Position numbers and translations under genes: made by a program
Notes under the pieces: model-generated
What the model was told of the DNA's origin: nothing
The model's database searches: none
Seen by the model: only the letters and a program-made list of their open reading frames with translations
Virus record (IMG/VR): IMGVR_UViG_3300025647_000233
Location: 1-26,191 of that record
Length of the DNA stretch: 26,191 nt
Direction: 5' to 3' (one strand)
Origin: a virus
Shown: in pieces, positions 24,101 through 26,191 of the stretch
How the letters are laid out: each line of letters opens with the position of its first letter
How positions within the stretch are numbered: position 1 is the stretch's first letter

Positions 24101-24344
24101 TCAGAATTATTCAACAATCGGCTGGAATTTTAGCAGCGAATTTAACGAAGGTGATATTGTAAAAGTAGGATTAGTCCACTACGTTGCAATTCAAAATGTA
24201 CCTGCTGAGATTGAAATTAATAATACAGCATACTGGCAAATATACGATAAAATTTGGTACGCTCCTGGAGCAACCTCGGCCTCTAACGGTATACCGTTAC
24301 AACAACAAACAACTGTTGAGGCTAAATTCCTTAGAGGCCGGTGA
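9186..24344 (+). CDS. Giant baseplate wedge protein (gp7/P2-gpI-like N-terminus) with adhesin-like modules
   Basis: One uninterrupted frame of 5052 codons. The N-terminus (VDFLPEIFKTDVNQEFLAAT and on to residue about 60) resembles the start of tail proteins of the P2 gpI/gp7 wedge type. It is followed by segments I recall from marine T4-like phages: WDPLINFDKFINYGQYYWVP (about 115-135), NPWSRGNRWFHKDVI, RPIIEFDAGLKLYNFG, HTHPWEMLSFSEKPDWW, and AWRRSSAWPFALQKIYALTH. Later modules are a candidate carbohydrate-binding motif at about 1755, seven FG-GAP propeller blades at 2159-2870, and a wedge-like region at about 2950-3510. After these come two GxGY beta repeats (about 3524-3587), a YPGV segment, fourteen more repeats (3785-4384), and SHAPEELVPGATFDTLDFKV. 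Fibre-like beta units run to the end, with NGERITYRNRD and LSGLRRGTAGTG near 4930. It directly follows gp6, where gp7/gpI is expected. The fold assignments are by eye; the wedge role is an inference. Confidence 0.85.
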   Translation: MARVRTVDFLPEIFKTDVNQEFLAATLDQLIQKPKLKQVEGYIGRRFGPGVNYTDSYVLEPTNLRTHYQLEAGVVSQDDIGKAVDAITYPGLIDAIALAGGNVTRHDRLFKSETYSWDPLINFDKFINYGQYYWVPEGPMTVDVFSTTIALVDDFDVSVTNNVYNISGTSGSNPTITLVRGGNYTFSVDSGNFWIQTQPGVDGKLDFADNRSSRDVLGVLNNGSNSVTFNVPMADAQDFYHNLTDIGQVDLVTNDRFDSINNRLVSEVGSIDGIIDLDGRTIAFINPAPGNSEDLGWQRLSMFDNSEYDDTLFSETEYLDTNDERYAIFRIRYITPPGGTSAETYISLEKLSDVNQFEKFNVGYGNEFNGLNFFKNAEGKFEQIPLLTSAISVLYYQDGSTSNRFGIIKLVDQEGAETLDIADIIGKETYTSPNGVVFTNGLKVKFTGNVVPTTYENKTYYVEGVGEAIQLVLDENLITPGPWFDNVINTDNQPQELEYLTVNRGSNDLNPWSRGNRWFHKDVINAAAEYNNTVAVIDNEFRAKRPIIEFDAGLKLYNFGTNGIAPIDVIDFTQTDALSNVHGTAGLIVDGYTLTTGSRVIFANDEDSNVRNKIYRVQMVDPDDDSTEYGTIINLIPADDAIVVENDVVTCVNGTTLIGTQYTFDGTTWTPSQSKTTTNQAPLFDVFDENGYSLSNEIAYNNTTFSGTELFSYKIGTSATVDSILGFSLTYLNIDNIGDIVFENDFYNDTFNYDNVIGANVNLGFLRKYADRTSYTSHVGWKTSAETNWQRQVFTYTYNGSDLVLNVVPKTDLNVPAIKVYVNNKFVRPAAYTYRTTASNTYITFNNGSISLNDVVQVKIISDQASSSAYYETPSNLDKNPFNESLDTLSLGTIRNHYTLLTENLNNFSGVSNGANNTRDIGYLSSYGDVIVQHSAPTPLAAHLYRNENFNFFDSVEYCARQYEKFKYRLLDWVANTETYNKTPAELLDEAMLDLNQGKTLSDSFYLSNMCPTGNDYTEITHSVTLVSTNDFETNNVYDFTKATTAGLLIYLNDTLLTKDYDYTVATDGPRVTFLTTLTDGDIITIKEFQSTYGNYVPETPTKLGLFPKFRPEIITDDTYTETQTMIQGHDGSLTVGFDDIRDEVLLEFETRIFNNISIDPAASLPMEQNDIIPGQFRNTDYTDTEISEIISAEFLNWVGWHRLDYKSQNYSKDNKWTWNYSSATSKIDNNVLKGHWRGIYRYLFDTDRPHTHPWEMLSFSEKPDWWEDRYGPAPYTSGNLILWEDLELGKVADPDNEYYKTNCAREGLTSIIPTDSEGNLLDPMTVIVKSYVETAFERSWNSGDGAPVETAWRRSSAWPFALQKIYALTHPAKYFALAVDVDRYTYNPTIAQYAYDSKYKLNPKNVDVVDTDNPKHSYLNWIIDYNLNYGVQSSADIADSLSKLDVRLCYRMAGFTDKKYLKIFTDKSAPDSTNTSLLIPDESYQVLLYKNQSFGDLQYSSIMVQRTDNGYAVFGNSITHPYFRILKSTNNGNYENITVGSQRIRIPNDFTNQVVRVPYGYTFKTINGVVDFVVSYGAFLKRQGMKFDDIENNYILDWPRMAQEFVYWANQDWIVGSAINLNPSANVIECENNYSIIDSLDNLSFDERPLDQNRQTLNKKDYTVVRLGNNFKIKMLADKSLSYLRVRKTSYEHLLILDNTSIFNDLLYQPVTGLRQQRVKLNGFVTFDWNGQLDAQGFILNQDNVPDWDVNLSYNKGDMVQYKNSYWVAASKISPTGEDFNFDEWTKIDYNLINKGLLPNISNKAGQIRNFYNHDVINLESDADLLGLGITGFRKRSYLESLNLSDISQVHIYENLIGQKGTPDSVNLFKGVEFDKEVSEYEINENWAIKRAAYGATDNKRYIELELDSRSLTSNPSIIEINVSGTDSDANQLIDIDNIYRQSVKNTTINILPERTETVTDVGMPTSGFVDINDVDIILFSLSDIESINDQLDLVKQGSIIWVAKSNRYDWNIYRCQSLQPKIVSFTDNLNGTLTVEFSGTHSLLAGEYIIVKFFDEALNGIYKVNYVDNSKLVVVSGSIVGQDTVVEGSGVAFVLQTAKVTQPKDIANTIYNNNLFAGDKIWVTETVNGNWQVFEKTNPNLPVEHIITPNVAANTNFGYSLAQSLNENGAIVGAPNDTSGIGALHCYNRINDDFVFTNKLTLGATGTQGYGNDVSLASTWGVAGASLSDSEQGYAVVVHKNQDTDQFEEWQLLNLSASVTGSDEFGHAVTISDDENWIYVSALDSSMVYAFNKVTYQTQTVSVNAVGGQATYDFSDYIEADTDIQVIVEVNGIVLDPIDYVFAAGTLTFLTIPLEGQSIVVTRRTNTTLTGDGSTLGFSIANLYTAQSIDAFSVFDPSGNLLRPYTDYTYSAGSINFTVAPGNGDMYSVRAKDYYRYVGVVEASPPASEAFGSTIATTSDGQQILIGAPEATVSGQVNAGKVYVYERKVERFVITDATEKEYTTTAAISNLNNVKLNNVLLINGLYNVDDQYTIDSGTKTVTIDNNVTLTVGSTIDVDTNVFAEVQTLTSDRYSANSYYGSSLSICRTDCSMYVGAPNDSYILPDAGSVTRYLNSSRVFGTITGNTSNPSVTIGHSIRINNIEIIFTGTTLSTVVEDINNAIVPNVSATVSSSNELVINIINRDEAPSLSMMTVMPGLGTGFTDLGLEPFVQTQYIVSPRPEEYSYFGHSVHVDYSATNLIIGAPRATAILLSTFDYEKDSTEGYETIFDSGTTRIVDPVTDSGAVYTYDLLPSSTYGESGSFVFGQQIYDPVLGETDVDGNKLRTSDQFGYRVHYTDGALLVTSPGYDSESVTDIGRLSVFNNNENKTAWDVIKEQALTVDSNLINSVYIYNKESSQIETYLDYIDPLNGKLLGTVRDNLDYVGAIDPAIYNSLDNTGIIWGKDRVGHLWWDTTNARFLDYNQEDIVYSAKNWASLIPGSSIDVYEWVESQMPPSQYAGDVKNVDEYTLITSVNSSKTVISKYYFWALKTTNTNTAAGKTLSAELISQYIENPISSGIPFAALMHKNIIALYNVSDYIRDNLQSVLHINYNKIQSDNNVFVEYDLIKEENKNGFLTNNLYRKLLDSFCGVDTLGNLVPDQTLKESVRHGVSFRPRQTMFIDRQTALNIYLTKANRVIKQYPFSELRNFDLLSSEEEIPTEGSGAWDLAVADLTELSYQEPVVLGIGYKILVLSDSSQFGLWTIYEVQDDYTMSRIQTQEYDCNRYWSYVDWYADGYTASMKPNYKVNTYSEIQTLQNAVEGTLVKVISNSNGKWELYSLTNSNWTRVGLEQGTVQISTTDWNWELEKSITDAAPTYELRQILKSINEEILIGDFLLERNRLLISTFNYIQSEFDVEIDWLMKTSLIDVTHKVRDLDQYDIYRKDNQDFVIDYIKEAKPYHVKIKEFLLRYDGSEQMLGDLVDFDCPSTYSTAFSKFISPILDDDIAILETDQSNFEHTELVWQTQPWKSWFDNHKLSISEVVVTNGGSNYTVAPLVIVDGIADRAAEMTAVLNEYGEVGSITINDPGAGYRTTPIISFTGGNGTGAVAVAYTKQDVVRSFTTTIKYDRYEYDSQILIWEDINWDAAPALEENQLVRYNDLVYRAINADGSTVTDPDFNPDEYELVDPSTLSGIDRTLGFYTADINELGLDLALLIDGLTYPGVQLTGPSFGQSSGYDVGYFDINLWDNLEYGPEGLPTYSKSILDNEIFTSFTGSYPGVDLSGIESVQATAISTVSGGSLDSLIMVDIGKGYDPDVPPTVSISAPADNISATAAIASDGDIITGITVTKPGLGYVTTPTVTIIEADPTPGITATAEAIISSGSVTSAPMVHTGNGYDSVPTVTFSDPPSVVGARAQMTSSIASGQVNSCTIIAGGNSYLTPPTVTVSAPAASVNATASATSTAFEVHGLALNLVGNYYSSAPSVTISPPTETAQQAVLVPVMSAEQVTNFTVSNAGYLYDTSPTVTVVPAAPTPGINAAATCVLDPDSIGFDGVDASGNGFDAAVFDGEGGVGTFTITVSGSGYTVAPVVTLSAPDLSGGTQATAVATISGETAPLYAGQGSVLSISVVVSGSGYTTAPSVSIAAPDSSINHGTGASITATRLSDSTLEFHLNSSGNYYDITPTITIDPPTAARTATATTTVLNGLVQSIILTDAGWGYIDNPTVTIGAPDTSPVNAVITTTLTGGVVTGYTITNPGAGYITAPTLVVDAPAGVASDIATGTATVVDRKVTGIVITNSGASYSTPPTVTIEAPTGLSYHGSGATATATIVNNRVSAIAVTNPGSGYDIAPTITISEPTRTTSRALATANIVGGSITSLNIVDAGYGYLTAPTVTIGPPTDVEPDSDIVGGQFVDDYNSHAPEELVPGATFDTLDFKVFTKPGYDYSGSGFGFSVTSENFTYQTNRTTFSFAGLELHPSTIIVYNSTAGIRLYEGIQYTVDWANMTVSINSGVSDGEEVKIFVYSIGGGNQHYRNVYLGNQFDTVLTVPVEFTDVDSILVLINGSEVTNYTYIDNNNHGTDIIFDTTYTSSDFINVTVFGELVADDSTATDYGYSYPETEEFIADGSTTTFTLNVDTRFKNRENLIVEVNGRRLRPFACAKHAHDGSVRDFVLPFSEESGIDQSTLTDADVVVYEGEVRLIANEDYVLSPADGSSGRYISIIGDLPPVNTYVDVYVLAGADYSVSTDGTTLTITGITLSAGDHIAVTSWHDVREQDICTHVFEGPTYTTVASKELFDAYGFDSDLFDKTVGVESSINYFNLDRPLSNSDRLWVTVNGRRLLPGAEYSIVDNSRYLLIAGGSIADTDVVAVTSITNVVVPDTLSFRIFKDMRDNVAIYKNNHDTNTFLTQPLRWTDDVIYVDNASNLGEPDLNAAVFGIVEINGERITYRNRDVENNTLSGLRRGTAGTGIQRYHDSLSVVSDLSKGQLLNQNYSTIGWNFSSEFNEGDIVKVGLVHYVAIQNVPAEIEINNTAYWQIYDKIWYAPGATSASNGIPLQQQTTVEAKFLRGR
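14448..14556 (+). other. Candidate CBM5/12-like carbohydrate-binding segment in the giant protein
   Basis: Residues 1755-1790 of the giant protein read YNKGDMVQYKNSYWVAASKI, then a loop, then DEWTKI. This is the aromatic pattern Y-x-x-G-D-x-V-x-Y-x-x-x-x-Y/W-x-A...W seen in small chitin/cellulose-binding modules of families 5 and 12. Similar but weaker segments occur near residues 3632 (ENQLVRYNDLVYRAIN) and 4986 (FNEGDIVKVGLVHYVAIQ). Binding is not shown; the motif is short. Confidence 0.4.
15630..17806 (+). other. Seven-blade FG-GAP (integrin-alpha-like) beta-propeller in the giant protein
   Basis: Seven segments share the FG-GAP pattern (F/Y-G-x-x-hydrophobic ... I/V-G-A/S-P/L-x-D): FGYSLAQ...AIVGAPND at residue 2159, YGNDVSL...GVAGASLS at 2212, FGHAVTI...IYVSALD at 2267, FGSTIAT...ILIGAPEA at 2453, YGSSLSI...MYVGAPND at 2581, FGHSVHV...LIIGAPRA at 2729, and FGYRVHY...LLVTSPGYD at 2832. 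Where nothing is inserted the spacing is 53-55 residues, and the larger spacings mark inserted domains. Each blade also has the usual G-x-V-x-x-Y/F strand (GKVYVYER, GAVYTYD, GRLSVFNN). Seven is the count expected for a closed integrin-type propeller. Confidence 0.75.
19756..19945 (+). repeat. First pair of GxGY beta repeats
   Basis: Residues about 3524-3587 of the giant protein contain VVVTNGGSNYTVAPLVIVDG and ITINDPGAGYRTTPIISFTG. They follow the same pattern as the fourteen-copy block that begins about 200 residues later. The intervening residues are a different, apparently conserved wedge segment. Confidence 0.75.
20535..22338 (+). repeat. Fourteen-copy GxGY...PTVTI beta-repeat array
   Basis: Residues about 3785-4384 of the giant protein hold fourteen degenerate copies, averaging about 43 residues, of the pattern V-T-x-x-G-x-G-Y-x-x-x-P-T-V-T-I-x-x-P. 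Examples are ITVTKPGLGYVTTPTVTI, TITNPGAGYITAPTLVV, AVTNPGSGYDIAPTITI and NIVDAGYGYLTAPTVTIGPP. Spacers are rich in Ala, Thr, Ser and Gly. The copies are clearly related as protein but differ strongly as DNA, so this is an old or diversified array and not a recent expansion. Such repeats occur in phage and bacterial surface proteins and probably form a stack or rod of small beta units. Confidence 0.85.
22550..23760 (+). repeat. Fibre-like VNGxxLxPxxxY beta units at the C-terminus of the giant protein
   Basis: At least five imperfect units follow the pattern V-x-V-N-G-x-x-L-x-P-x-x-x-Y-x ... I-x-F/I ... L-x-x-G-D-x-V-x-V. Clear examples are IVEVNGRRLRPFA near residue 4627, VVVYEGEVRLIANEDYV near 4672, and WVTVNGRRLLPGAEYSIVDN near 4814. 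IIVYNSTAGIRLYEGIQYTV near 4463 and VLINGSEVTNYTY near 4540 are looser. Isolated copies also sit earlier, near residues 820, 1049, 2330 and 2396. The pattern is that of small beta-sandwich units common in phage tail fibres. Confidence 0.6.
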
Positions 24345-24368
24345 TTTAGTCTAGGTAAATAATAAGAA

Positions 24369-25025
24369 ATGCAAAATAAAGATACTGCAAAAGAAACTAA
24401 GAAAATGGATAACAAAAAACCTAATGATTCAGGGTTAGTAAATGTCTCTGGGCATCTAAAGATCTTTGATCCTGAGACCAAAGAAGTTTTGCTTGATAAA
24501 AGAAATGCAATTCATTACGAAAATATCAGCGAAGCATTAGCGCAAAGTCTAGCTAATAAAAATCTTGGTTACATTTATCAAATGAGTTTCGGTAATGGTG
24601 GCACTACTGTGGATCCAACAGGGGTTATTACATACCTTCCGCCGAATAGTACTGGACAAAATGCTGATCTGTACAACCAAACTTATAGTAAAGTGGTAGA
24701 TGATAATAGCTCAACTAACACTGATGTGTCGAGAAATAATCTTACAGTATTACACACATCAGGTAATGCTTATACAGATATTCTTGTTAGCTGTTTGTTA
24801 GATTATGGCGAGCCAACTGGCCAGCAGGCATTTGATAATAGTACAAACTTAGATGGAGATTATGTATTTGACGAGCTGGGATTAAAATCGTGGAATGGGT
24901 CTGCAAGTGACTTAAAATTAATTACCCACGTTATTTTTCACCCGGTACAAAAAAGTTTAAATAGACAAATCCAAATTGATTATACAATTCGGATTCAAAC
25001 ATTAACAAATTTAAGTTCTGCATAA
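24369..25025 (+). CDS. Conserved phage tail/baseplate structural protein, role unknown
   Basis: This protein has 218 residues and no signal peptide or membrane segment. After a Lys-rich N-terminus the sequence reads VNVSGHLKIFDPETKEVLLD, KRNAIHYENISEALAQSLAN, YIYQMSFGNGGTTVDPTGV, ITYLPPNSTGQNADLYNQTY, SCLLDYGEPTGQQAF, DGDYVFDELGLKSW and HVIFHPVQKSLNRQIQIDYT. I recall this arrangement from structural proteins of marine T4-like and other large phages, often beside baseplate genes, but I cannot give it a T4 number; a gp8-like wedge role is only a positional guess. The ATG at 24369 has a weak AAGAA upstream, and the in-frame ATG at 24405 would remove the first 12 residues and begin just before the Lys-rich segment ends. 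The gene lies 24 bases after the giant protein and before the tail fibre. Confidence 0.7.
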   Translation: MQNKDTAKETKKMDNKKPNDSGLVNVSGHLKIFDPETKEVLLDKRNAIHYENISEALAQSLANKNLGYIYQMSFGNGGTTVDPTGVITYLPPNSTGQNADLYNQTYSKVVDDNSSTNTDVSRNNLTVLHTSGNAYTDILVSCLLDYGEPTGQQAFDNSTNLDGDYVFDELGLKSWNGSASDLKLITHVIFHPVQKSLNRQIQIDYTIRIQTLTNLSSA

Positions 25026-25035
25026 ATATATGCAG
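25018..25035 (+). promoter_or_regulatory. Late-promoter-like CATAAATA inside a perfect 7-bp palindrome
   Basis: CATAAATA (25021-25028) lies over the stop codon of the preceding gene and 47 bases before the tail fibre ATG. It is part of a perfect hairpin: CTGCATA, loop AATA, TATGCAG. The same octamer precedes gp6. A late promoter is the preferred reading. A terminator is less likely because no T-run follows the stem. Confidence 0.5.
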
Positions 25036-25061
25036 ATAAGTGAACAAATTACACAAATTAT

Positions 25062-25065
25062 GGAG
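25062..25065 (+). promoter_or_regulatory. Ribosome binding site for the tail fibre gene
   Basis: GGAG lies ten bases before the ATG at 25076. It selects this start; the upstream ATG at 25030 opens only a 20-codon frame ending at 25092. Confidence 0.6.
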
Positions 25066-25075
25066 TTAGTCAACA

Positions 25076-26191
25076 ATGGCTTATACGATTAATAAAACTG
25101 ATGGTACAGTATTTGCCACAGTAGCAGATGGTACAGTAAACACATCAAGTAGCATGACCATCATTGGTAAGAATTATGCTGGTTATGGCGAGTTCTTGGG
25201 AGAGAACTTTATTAAGTTACTTGAAAATCACGCTAGTAATGCTCAGCCTGGATCACCATTGCGTGGACAAACTTGGTTTGATTCGTCTACTGGTTTATTA
25301 AAAGTATATAATGGTACACTATGGAAGACTCTTGGATCTGCAACGGCTTCCGGATCAACACCAAGCGGCGCTGTTAGTGGCGATTTATGGTTTGATTCAA
25401 CTAATAGTCAGCTAAAGGTATATAATGGTTCAACCTGGATTTTAGTTGGCCCCTCATACACCGCTGGTACTGGTAAGTCGGGTGCGATTGTTGAGACCGT
25501 TTCTGATGGCTCAACTAATCACGTTGTAGTTAAATTATTTGTTGAAAATACTCTTGTTGGCACAATCAGTAAAGATGCTACATTTGCTCCATCAACACCA
25601 ATCACAGGATTTGCAACAATTAAACCAGGAATTCAATTAAGCACTACAGTTAGTAATGCAGTTTTTTCTGGACAAGCCTCAGATGCTGATACGCTCGATG
25701 GAGTTCAGGCCACTGGTTTCTTAAGTTCAATTGACGATGATGTTACTGAAGGTATACTTAAAGTTAGTAACGATTCGGGTTTATATGTTGGCGACGATGA
25801 TGATTTCCGTGTAAGTGTTAATGTAAGCGGCGATGTATCATTGCAGAATAATACAACTGACGGCGATCTTCTATTTAAAGTCAATGATGGCGGCACGACG
25901 AAAACTGTTATAACCATTGATGGCGCCAGTGGATTAGCACAAGTTAATTCTAATCCAACAACAGCGTTAGGTATTGCTACTAAAGGATATGTCGATTCGG
26001 CAACTAGTGCATCAGGCAATTCACTATTCCGCGATGGTACAAATACTATTACCGGTAATATTGTTCCAGACGGCAATAATACTAGAAACTTCGGTGCATC
26101 AGGAACTCGATTTAATACAATTTACGCAACAACATTCTCAGGACATGCAACTGAAGCGCAATACGCTGACTTGGCTGAACGATTTGAAGCC
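25076..26191 (+). CDS. Tail fibre protein, 3' partial
   Basis: The frame runs 372 codons from ATG to the window edge without a stop. The N-terminus (MAYTINKTDGTVFATVADGT, then IIGKNYAGYGEFLGENFIKL) is of the kind found in marine phage tail fibres and probably docks the fibre on the baseplate. Two similar units follow: GQTWFDSSTGLLKVYNGTLW and GDLWFDSTNSQLKVYNGSTW (residues about 63-124). Then come a beta domain, the fibre motif ADTLDGVQATGFL (about 204), a TKGYVDS segment (about 302), and finally FNTIYATTFSGHATEAQYAD and LAERFE at the window end. In relatives I recall, that last segment continues into a C-terminal receptor-side domain, here outside the window. The protein would be one of the host-contact fibres. 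A strong ribosome site and a candidate late promoter lie just upstream. Confidence 0.85.
   Translation, partial: MAYTINKTDGTVFATVADGTVNTSSSMTIIGKNYAGYGEFLGENFIKLLENHASNAQPGSPLRGQTWFDSSTGLLKVYNGTLWKTLGSATASGSTPSGAVSGDLWFDSTNSQLKVYNGSTWILVGPSYTAGTGKSGAIVETVSDGSTNHVVVKLFVENTLVGTISKDATFAPSTPITGFATIKPGIQLSTTVSNAVFSGQASDADTLDGVQATGFLSSIDDDVTEGILKVSNDSGLYVGDDDDFRVSVNVSGDVSLQNNTTDGDLLFKVNDGGTTKTVITIDGASGLAQVNSNPTTALGIATKGYVDSATSASGNSLFRDGTNTITGNIVPDGNNTRNFGASGTRFNTIYATTFSGHATEAQYADLAERFEA

Noticed and set aside
24320-24345. Possible hairpin CTAAATTCCTTAG at the end of the giant gene
   Set aside because: The stem is only four bases and no T-run follows.
25018-25035. Hairpin read as a transcription terminator
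   Set aside because: The 7-bp stem is AT-rich and no T-run follows. The late-promoter reading explains the CATAAATA better.
25030-25092. 20-codon + strand frame (MQISEQITQIMELVNNGLYD) overlapping the tail fibre start
   Set aside because: It is composed like a peptide but is very short, has no good ribosome site, and overlaps the fibre start in another frame. A leader peptide cannot be excluded.
25705-26076. 123-codon open frame on the - strand
   Set aside because: It is antisense to the tail fibre, whose frame shows clear fibre motifs throughout.

Overview
The window is part of the virion-structure region of a large tailed phage with a contractile tail (myovirus), or of a prophage or metagenomic relative of one. 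All genes lie on the + strand and are packed with gaps of 0 to 60 bases. The DNA is visibly AT-rich. I see no host gene, integrase, transposase, tRNA, rRNA or CRISPR array. The recognisable proteins belong to the T4-like baseplate family, in the long, elaborated style known from marine T4-like phages such as cyanophages and pelagiphages. The host cannot be told from the sequence.

Layout: (1) 2-2851, 5'-truncated, a large baseplate hub candidate (gp27-like by content and position) with an acidic, proline-rich tail. (2) 2873-4387, a gp5-like/VgrG-like central spike with an OB domain and a C-terminal beta-helix, but no lysozyme domain. (3) 4387-5340, a hub-associated protein with a degenerate lysozyme-like GKYG motif and a four-cysteine C-terminus. 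(4) 5345-5722, the gp25 sheath initiator. (5) 5783-9169, gp6, the baseplate wedge (J-like) protein, much longer than in T4. (6) 9186-24344, one uninterrupted reading frame of 5052 codons, about 58% of the window. Its N-terminus and position fit the gp7/P2-gpI (triplex-2) wedge role. (7) 24369-25025, a conserved tail-structure protein of unknown role. (8) 25076 to the end, a tail fibre cut by the window edge.

The order spike, gp25, gp6, gp7-like, small protein, fibre matches the P2 order V-W-J-I-H, although the proteins look T4-like. Together they would form the central spike and hub, the wedges that ring it, and the first host-contact fibre. The giant protein is the main point of interest. 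It joins a wedge-type N-terminus to seven FG-GAP beta-propeller blades carrying inserted domains, three candidate carbohydrate-binding modules, 16 copies of a GxGY...P-T-V-T-I beta repeat (14 in one block placed between two segments I recall as close together in marine relatives), and a C-terminal series of fibre-like beta units. It looks like a baseplate wedge subunit that has absorbed adhesin functions.

Two intergenic CATAAATA sequences, before gp6 and before the tail fibre, resemble the T4-like late promoter core, and both lie in short perfect inverted repeats. No stretch over 300 bases lacks a gene.
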